From CAYJFG01 sp051881695 (GTDB taxonomy: Bacteria; Bacillota; Clostridia; Oscillospirales; Acutalibacteraceae), in assembly GCA_051881695.1 (NCBI GenBank), contig JBJEQJ010000043.1:1-20266 (forward strand): a stretch of 20,266 nt of DNA. The letters run 5' to 3'. A program made the translations under genes and the position numbers. The notes beneath the pieces were generated by a model. The model did no database searches. It was given only the letters and a program-made list of their open reading frames with translations, and was not told where the DNA came from. Shown here piece by piece: positions 15,407 through 20,266 of the stretch (the first letter of the stretch is position 1; every line of letters starts with the position of its first letter).

Positions 15407-15436
15407 TTGACAAAACACCGTTGCTTATGGTATCAT
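15407..15436 (+). promoter_or_regulatory. Promoter of the str operon
   Basis: TTGACA (15407-15412), 18-nt spacer, TATCAT (15431-15436), starting only 5 bp after the DUF3021 stop. The leader to rpsL is about 180 nt, long and AT-rich. It holds a weak hairpin AAAATGC (15440-15446) with GCATTTT (15466-15472) and a second TATAAT at 15561-15566 that lacks a convincing -35. Confidence 0.7.
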
Positions 15437-15620
15437 TTTAAAATGCCGAGTAATGGTGTTTTTCTGCATTTTTGGCTATATATTATGCAATAAAACATCT
15501 TAAAAAATCAGAATTTTTCTGTTAATTACTCATAATGGTATTTTTTGTTTGTTACGGGGTTATAATAATCTATGCCCTTTAACATATAAAAATTTTTTGA
15601 GGAAGGAGGAAACAAATAAT

Positions 15621-16040
15621 ATGCCTACCTTTAACCAGTTGGTTCGCAAGGGACGTCAGGTTTCTGAAAAGAAGGCAAAGGCTCCTGCTCTTTTAAAAGG
15701 CTGGAACTCTAAAAAGCGTAAAGCTATTGATCAGAGCTCACCGCAGAAGAGAGGCGTTTGCACAGCAGTAAAAACTGCCACACCTAAAAAGCCTAACTCA
15801 GCACTCAGAAAAATCGCAAGAGTAAGACTTTCAAACGGTATCGAGGTCAGTTCCTATATCCCGGGCGTAGGCCACAATCTGCAGGAACACAGCGTTGTTC
15901 TTATCAGAGGCGGAAGAGTTAAGGACCTCCCCGGTGTGCGTTACCACATCATAAGAGGAACACTCGACGCTCAGGGCGTAGCAAAGCGTATGCAGGCTCG
16001 TTCCAAGTACGGTGCTAAGCGTCCGAAAGCAGGTAAATAA
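15621..16040 (+). CDS. rpsL: 30S ribosomal protein S12
   Basis: A 139-residue S12, part of the decoding centre of the small subunit. It starts MPTFNQLVRKGRQ and carries the hallmark TPKKPNSALRK, GHNLQEHSVVLIRGGRVKDLPGVRYH. It is longer than the 124-residue E. coli protein because of an N-terminal insertion (about residues 18-38, KKAKAPALLKGWNSKKRKA), common in clostridia. Lys56 and Lys57 align with E. coli Lys42 and Lys43, and the Lys of RVKDLPG is present, so no streptomycin-resistance substitution is visible at the usual sites. AAGGAGGA at 15603-15610 precedes the ATG by 10 nt; upstream in-frame starts lack such a site and would add an unnatural extension. First gene of rpsL-rpsG-fusA-tuf. 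Confidence 0.98.
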   Translation: MPTFNQLVRKGRQVSEKKAKAPALLKGWNSKKRKAIDQSSPQKRGVCTAVKTATPKKPNSALRKIARVRLSNGIEVSSYIPGVGHNLQEHSVVLIRGGRVKDLPGVRYHIIRGTLDAQGVAKRMQARSKYGAKRPKAGK

Positions 16041-16200
16041 TTGAAGGAATTGACAAGGCTGCCAAAGGACAAGTTATTAAAATAACAACCGGTACAAATG
16101 TGCTTTTATATATAACAGAAAGCCTTTTGTATTGGCCAACGGGAGTTTGTCGCTTTCGAGTACCTATGATATCTCAAAAATTGTGAAGGAGGGAAGTAAA

Positions 16201-16671
16201 GTGCCAAGAAGAGGCTCAATAGCAAAACGTGATGTATTGCCCGATCCGCTGTATAATTCAAAGCTCGTTACTCGTCTTATCAACAATATTATGTATGACG
16301 GTAAAAAGGGTGTTGCACAGAAGATAGTGTACGGTGCATTTGACATCATCAGTGAAAAAACAGGTAAAGACCCGTTAGAGGTTTTTGAACAGTCTATGGA
16401 AAACGTTATGCCGGTGCTTGAGGTTAAGGCTCGCCGTGTGGGCGGTGCTACTTACCAGGTACCTATGGAGGTTCGTCCTGAAAGAAGACAGACATTAGGT
16501 CTTCGCTGGATTTCAACATACTCCAGACAGCGCAGCGAGAGAACAATGAAGGAAAGACTTGCCGGTGAAATTCTGGATGCTATTAACGGTGCAGGCGGCG
16601 CAGCTAAAAAGCGTGACGATACACATAAAATGGCAGAGGCCAACAAGGCTTTCGCGCATTACAGATGGTAA
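16201..16671 (+). CDS. rpsG: 30S ribosomal protein S7
   Basis: A 156-residue S7, the primary binder that nucleates the head of the 30S subunit. The start is GTG at 16201, with AAGGAGGG at 16187-16194 6 nt upstream; this yields the canonical MPRRGSIAKRDVLPDPLY. VGGATYQVPMEVRPERRQTLGLRW and the C-terminal HKMAEANKAFAHYRW are family hallmarks. The 160-bp gap after rpsL is long for this operon and contains a small GTTATT/AATAAC hairpin (about 16073-16086). In E. coli the rpsL-rpsG spacer is where S7 represses its own operon; whether this spacer does the same is unknown. fusA starts 18 bp downstream. Confidence 0.98.
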   Translation: MPRRGSIAKRDVLPDPLYNSKLVTRLINNIMYDGKKGVAQKIVYGAFDIISEKTGKDPLEVFEQSMENVMPVLEVKARRVGGATYQVPMEVRPERRQTLGLRWISTYSRQRSERTMKERLAGEILDAINGAGGAAKKRDDTHKMAEANKAFAHYRW

Positions 16672-16689
16672 TTCTTTAAGGAGGATTTT

Positions 16690-18786
16690 ATGGGAAGGCA
16701 AGTATCTCTTGAACAAACAAGAAATATCGGCATTATGGCTCATATTGATGCCGGTAAAACAACAACAACAGAGCGTATCCTGTTCTACACAGGTATCAAC
16801 CACAAAATCGGTGAAACACACGATGGCGGCGCCACAATGGACTGGATGGTACAGGAGCAGGAGAGAGGTATTACAATTACCTCGGCCGCTACAACATGTT
16901 TCTGGAAAGACAGCAACAAAAAGGATGTTAGAATTAACATCATCGATACCCCCGGTCACGTTGACTTTACAGTAGAGGTTGAGCGTTCTTTAAGAGTTCT
17001 TGACGGTTCTGTAACAGTAATGTGCGCTAAGGGCGGCGTTGAACCCCAGTCAGAAACAGTATGGCGTCAGGCTGACAACTACGGTGTACCGAGAATGGTC
17101 TATGTAAATAAAATGGACATTATGGGTGCAGATTTTTACAGAGTTGTTCAGATGATTAAGGACAGATTAAAATCCAACGCTGTTCCGATTCAGCTGCCAA
17201 TCGGTTCAGAGGATACCTTCAAGGGAATTATCGACCTTATCAAGATGAAGGCTGAGGTATATTACGATGACCTCGGTAAAGACGTAAGGGAAGAGGAAAT
17301 TCCTGAGGATATGAAGGAATTGGCTCAGAAGTATCACGATGAGCTTATTGAAAACGTAGCAGAGCAGGACGAAGAGCTTATGGAAAAGTACTTCAACGGC
17401 GAGGAATTAACTGTTGAAGAGATTAAGAGAACTATCCGTAAGGCAACAATCGCAAATGCAATGGTACCTGTAACCTGCGGTACTTCTTACCGCAACAAGG
17501 GTGTTCAGATGCTTTTGGACGCTATTGTTGATTATATGCCGGCTCCTACAGATGTTCCTGCAATTAAGGGTATTAACCCGGAAACAGACGAAGAAACAGA
17601 AAGACATTCATCAGACACAGAGCCGTTTGCAGCTTTAGCGTTTAAGATTGCAACAGACCCGTTTGTTGGTAAGCTATGTTTCTTCCGTGTTTATTCAGGT
17701 AGTGTTAAGGCAGGTTCAACTGTTTATAACTCTACAAAGGACAACAACGAGCGTATCGGCCGTATTTTACAGATGCACGCAAACGACAGAAAAGATATTG
17801 ATGTTTGCTACGCAGGTGATATTGCCGCAGCCGTTGGTCTTAAAAATACAACAACAGGTGACACTCTCTGTGACGAGAAAGCCCCTGTTATCTTAGAGTC
17901 TATGGAATTCCCGGATCCTGTTATCCGTGTGGCAATCGAGCCAAAGACAAAAGCAGGCCAGGAGAAGATGGGTATTGCTCTTGCAAAGCTTGCAGAAGAG
18001 GACCCGACCTTCAAGGCTTATACAGATGAAGAAACAGGACAGACCATTATCGCAGGTATGGGTGAGCTGCACCTTGAAATTATCGTTGACAGACTTCTTC
18101 GTGAATTTAAGGTAGAAGCAAACATCGGCGCACCGCAGGTTGCTTATAAGGAAACAATCCGTATGCCTGCTGATGTTGACCAGAAATACGCAAGACAGTC
18201 CGGCGGTCGTGGTCAGTACGGTCACGTTAAGATTAAGATTGAACCCAACCCGACAAAGGGCTACGAGTTTATCAACAATATTGTCGGCGGTGTTATTCCT
18301 AAGGAATATATTCCGGCTGTTGACCAGGGTATTCAGGGCGCTATGCAAAGCGGTGTAATCGCAGGCTACAACGTAGTTGACGTAAAGGTAACACTTTACG
18401 ACGGTTCATACCACGAGGTTGACTCCTCTGAAATGGCGTTTAAGATTGCCGGTTCTATGGCTTTCAAAGAGGCTATGAAGAAGGCAAACCCGGTACTGCT
18501 TGAACCTATTATGAAGGTTACTGTAATTGTACCTGAAGAGTATATGGGAGACGTTATCGGCGACCTTAACTCAAGACGCGGTATGATTCAGGGTATGGAA
18601 GCAGAAAACGGCGCACAGAGAATTAACGCACACGTTCCGCTTTCGGAAATGTTTGGTTACGCAACAGATATGCGTTCCAAAACACAGGGCCGCGGACAGT
18701 ACGTTATGGAGCCGAGCCACTATGCTGAGGTTCCGAAGTCTGTTTCTGAGGCTGTAGTAAATGCCCGTACAAAAAAAGAGGGCTAA
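16690..18786 (+). CDS. fusA: Translation elongation factor G
   Basis: A 698-residue EF-G, the GTPase that drives ribosomal translocation and, with RRF, recycling. G-domain motifs are all present: AHIDAGKTTTTER (G1), RGITI (G2), DTPGHVDF (G3), NKMD (G4). Downstream blocks, including MGELHLEIIVDRL, YARQSGGRGQYGHV and the C-terminal VIPEEYMGDVIGDLNSRRG-like segment, belong to domains III-V. Length is that of a standard single EF-G, not the divergent EF-G2 or a TetM-like protection protein, and its place between rpsG and tuf supports the housekeeping role. AAGGAGGA at about 16678-16685 precedes the ATG by 4 to 5 nt. Confidence 0.98.
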   Translation: MGRQVSLEQTRNIGIMAHIDAGKTTTTERILFYTGINHKIGETHDGGATMDWMVQEQERGITITSAATTCFWKDSNKKDVRINIIDTPGHVDFTVEVERSLRVLDGSVTVMCAKGGVEPQSETVWRQADNYGVPRMVYVNKMDIMGADFYRVVQMIKDRLKSNAVPIQLPIGSEDTFKGIIDLIKMKAEVYYDDLGKDVREEEIPEDMKELAQKYHDELIENVAEQDEELMEKYFNGEELTVEEIKRTIRKATIANAMVPVTCGTSYRNKGVQMLLDAIVDYMPAPTDVPAIKGINPETDEETERHSSDTEPFAALAFKIATDPFVGKLCFFRVYSGSVKAGSTVYNSTKDNNERIGRILQMHANDRKDIDVCYAGDIAAAVGLKNTTTGDTLCDEKAPVILESMEFPDPVIRVAIEPKTKAGQEKMGIALAKLAEEDPTFKAYTDEETGQTIIAGMGELHLEIIVDRLLREFKVEANIGAPQVAYKETIRMPADVDQKYARQSGGRGQYGHVKIKIEPNPTKGYEFINNIVGGVIPKEYIPAVDQGIQGAMQSGVIAGYNVVDVKVTLYDGSYHEVDSSEMAFKIAGSMAFKEAMKKANPVLLEPIMKVTVIVPEEYMGDVIGDLNSRRGMIQGMEAENGAQRINAHVPLSEMFGYATDMRSKTQGRGQYVMEPSHYAEVPKSVSEAVVNARTKKEG

Positions 18787-18823
18787 TATTACACTATATT
18801 TACAAATCTTTTTTATTTATCTA

Positions 18824-18852
18824 TTGCAATTTAACAGACAAATTGCTAAAAT
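18824..18852 (+). promoter_or_regulatory. tuf-specific promoter with internal inverted repeat
   Basis: TTGCAA (18824-18829), 17-nt spacer, TAAAAT (18847-18852) in the 111-bp fusA-tuf gap, allowing extra tuf transcription beyond operon read-through. A perfect 7-bp inverted repeat, GCAATTT (18826-18832) and AAATTGC (18840-18846), overlaps the -35 and fills the spacer. Confidence 0.55.
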
Positions 18853-18897
18853 ATAGATTAAGGACTTAATATTTTTCATTAAAGGGAGGACTTTCCA

Positions 18898-20100
18898 ATG
18901 GCAAAAGAAAAATTTGAAAGAAATAAACCGCATATTAACATTGGTACAATCGGACACGTTGACCATGGTAAGACAACATTAACAGCTGCTATCACTAAGG
19001 TATTAAACTTAGAGGGCGACGCTGATTTCGTTGATTACGCTAATATCGATAAGGCTCCTGAAGAGAGAGAGCGCGGTATCACAATTAACACAGCTCACGT
19101 TGAGTACGAAACAGACAAGCGTCACTATGCACACGTTGACTGCCCCGGCCACGCAGACTATGTAAAGAATATGATTACAGGTGCTGCTCAGATGGACGGC
19201 GCTATCCTCGTTGTTTCCGGTACAGACGGTCCTATGCCTCAGACAAGAGAGCACATCCTTCTTTCTCGTCAGGTTGGCGTTCCTTACATCGTTGTATTTA
19301 TGAACAAGACAGACTTAGTTGACGACGAAGAGCTCCTCGACTTAGTAGAGATGGAAATCCGTGAGCTCCTCGACGAGTATGAGTTCCCGGGCGATGACAC
19401 ACCTATCATCCGCGGTTCTGCTTTCAAGGCTCTCGACAGCGCTTCAACAGATCCTAACGCTCCTGAGTATGCTTGCATTCACGAGCTTATGAACGCTGTT
19501 GACGAATTTATCCCGACTCCTGACCGTAAGTCAGACTTACCTTTCATTATGCCTGTTGAGGACGTATTCACAATCACAGGCCGTGGTACAGTTGCTACAG
19601 GTAGAGTTGAGAGAGGCCAGTTAAACCTCAACGAAGAAGTTGAAATCGTTGGTTTAACAGAAGAGAAGAGAAAAGTTGTTGTAACAGGTATCGAAATGTT
19701 CAGAAAGCTTCTTGACTTTGCAGAGGCAGGCGACAACATCGGTGTTCTTCTCCGTGGTGTTCAGAGAAACGAAATTGAAAGAGGCCAGGTTCTCGCTAAG
19801 CCCGGTTCAATTCAGCCGCACACAAAGTTCCGCGGTCAGGTTTACGTTCTGACTAAGGAAGAGGGCGGACGTCATACTCCGTTCTTCAATAACTATCGTC
19901 CTCAGTTCTATTTCAGAACAACAGACGTTACAGGCGTTATTTCCTTACCGGAAGGCACAGAGATGTGTATGCCCGGCGATAACGTTGTTATGGACGTTGA
20001 ACTTATCACTCCTATCGCTATTGAAGAGGGCTTACGTTTCGCTATCCGTGAGGGTGGCCGTACAGTAGGTTCAGGCGTTGTTACAGGCATCAACGGCTAA
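18898..20100 (+). CDS. tuf: Translation elongation factor Tu
   Basis: A 400-residue EF-Tu that carries aminoacyl-tRNA to the ribosomal A site as a GTP complex. Motifs: GHVDHGKTTLTAA (G1), RGITINTAHVEY (G2), DCPGHADYVKNMITGAAQMDGAIL (the G3 region; the catalytic His is in PGH), NKTD (G4, where NKCD or NKVD is more common) and GSAFKAL (G5). Domains 2 and 3 follow, ending GRTVGSGVVTGING. AGGGAGGA at 18883-18890 is 7 nt from the ATG. It is the last gene of the str operon, has its own probable promoter and is followed by a strong terminator. Whether a second tuf copy exists cannot be seen here. Confidence 0.99.
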   Translation: MAKEKFERNKPHINIGTIGHVDHGKTTLTAAITKVLNLEGDADFVDYANIDKAPEERERGITINTAHVEYETDKRHYAHVDCPGHADYVKNMITGAAQMDGAILVVSGTDGPMPQTREHILLSRQVGVPYIVVFMNKTDLVDDEELLDLVEMEIRELLDEYEFPGDDTPIIRGSAFKALDSASTDPNAPEYACIHELMNAVDEFIPTPDRKSDLPFIMPVEDVFTITGRGTVATGRVERGQLNLNEEVEIVGLTEEKRKVVVTGIEMFRKLLDFAEAGDNIGVLLRGVQRNEIERGQVLAKPGSIQPHTKFRGQVYVLTKEEGGRHTPFFNNYRPQFYFRTTDVTGVISLPEGTEMCMPGDNVVMDVELITPIAIEEGLRFAIREGGRTVGSGVVTGING

Positions 20101-20131
20101 TTTCAAAATTAACCTATCTTCTGTAATACCC

Positions 20132-20152
20132 GGCAGTCAGCCTTTGACTGCC
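20132..20152 (+). other. Hairpin after tuf without a U-tract
   Basis: GGCAGTCA (20132-20139) pairs perfectly with TGACTGCC (20145-20152) around a 5-nt loop. No T-run follows, so it is not a classic terminator; it may protect the 3' end of the mRNA. The real terminator lies 26 bp beyond. Confidence 0.5.
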
Positions 20153-20177
20153 TAGGCGATATAATATCAATAAAATT

Positions 20178-20209
20178 ACGGACAGTAGCTTTTGCTGCTG
20201 TCCGTTTTT
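20178..20209 (+). terminator. Terminator of the str operon
   Basis: ACGGACAGTAGC (20178-20189) pairs with GCTGCTGTCCGT (20194-20205) as a 12-bp stem with one G-U pair and a TTTT loop, followed by TTTTA. Confidence 0.92.
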
Positions 20210-20220
20210 ATGTATACAAT

Positions 20221-20266
20221 AAAAGCCCCCCTTGTTAAAGGGGGGAAAGTCACGCAAAGCGTGACA
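20221..20266. repeat. Double-hairpin intergenic element, cut by the window end
   Basis: Two adjacent palindromes: CCCCCCTT/AAGGGGGG (20226-20233 and 20238-20245) and GTCACGC/GCGTGAC (20249-20255 and 20259-20265, loop AAA). The sequence runs to the window edge, so its other end is not visible. The style (C-run/G-run hairpin plus short palindrome) is that of dispersed small repeats in gut Clostridia, but I cannot confirm copies from this window. Confidence 0.5.

Noticed and set aside
16041..16200. Promoter or S7 binding site in the rpsL-rpsG gap
   Set aside because: A TTGACA occurs at about 16050, but no good -10 follows, and the small hairpin does not obviously mimic the S7 site of 16S rRNA; left as an unexplained spacer.

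Overview
The window looks like chromosomal DNA of a low-to-moderate GC, strictly anaerobic Firmicute, most likely a gut or rumen Clostridia member of the Oscillospiraceae/Ruminococcaceae type. Clues are the strong Shine-Dalgarno sites, the leucine T-box, the oxygen-independent queuosine enzyme QueH, the long-form LeuA, the eukaryote/archaeal-type ProRS, the LytTR-DUF3021 pair and a secreted amylase carrying a type I dockerin (the docking module of cellulosomes and amylosomes). I do not assign a species. No rRNA, tRNA, CRISPR array or intact insertion sequence was seen.

Layout. 72-2739: an unrecognised lipoprotein with a second, C-terminal membrane anchor, then a HAD phosphatase of the Gph type. 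2738-3362: six full copies and one partial copy of a ~101-bp tandem repeat directly abutting the phosphatase stop codon. 3431-5587: a probable three-gene run of queH, a small papain/C39-like putative cysteine peptidase and a CaCA-family Ca2+/Na+ exchanger, closed by a hairpin. 5775-7865 (minus strand): leuA behind a consensus promoter and a leucine T-box with a CTC specifier. 7862-8174 (minus): the first ~63 codons of a glycyl-tRNA synthetase gene with its promoter, broken off exactly at a 24-bp sequence that recurs 3.83 kb away. 8420-11637: a single-gene unit for a ~1006-residue secreted enzyme built as dockerin, GH13 amylase, starch-binding-like beta-sandwich and serine esterase. 11741-14290: proS and metA. 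14357-15401: a LytTR regulator and DUF3021 membrane protein preceded by two LytTR-like boxes. 15407-20209: the classical str operon rpsL-rpsG-fusA-tuf. The right edge enters a hairpin-rich intergenic element.

How it fits together. Most genes are housekeeping: translation (str operon, proS, the broken glyS), amino-acid synthesis (leuA, metA), tRNA modification (queH). The accessory signal lies between leuA and proS, where a polysaccharide-degrading multidomain enzyme sits beside a truncated tRNA-synthetase gene and between two copies of a 24-bp direct repeat. The most notable points are the dockerin-amylase-esterase fusion, the repeat-bounded glyS break, the 101-bp tandem array, and the LytTR boxes at their textbook spacing upstream of the regulator's own promoter. 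Motif and residue positions were read by eye; no alignment or folding was run.
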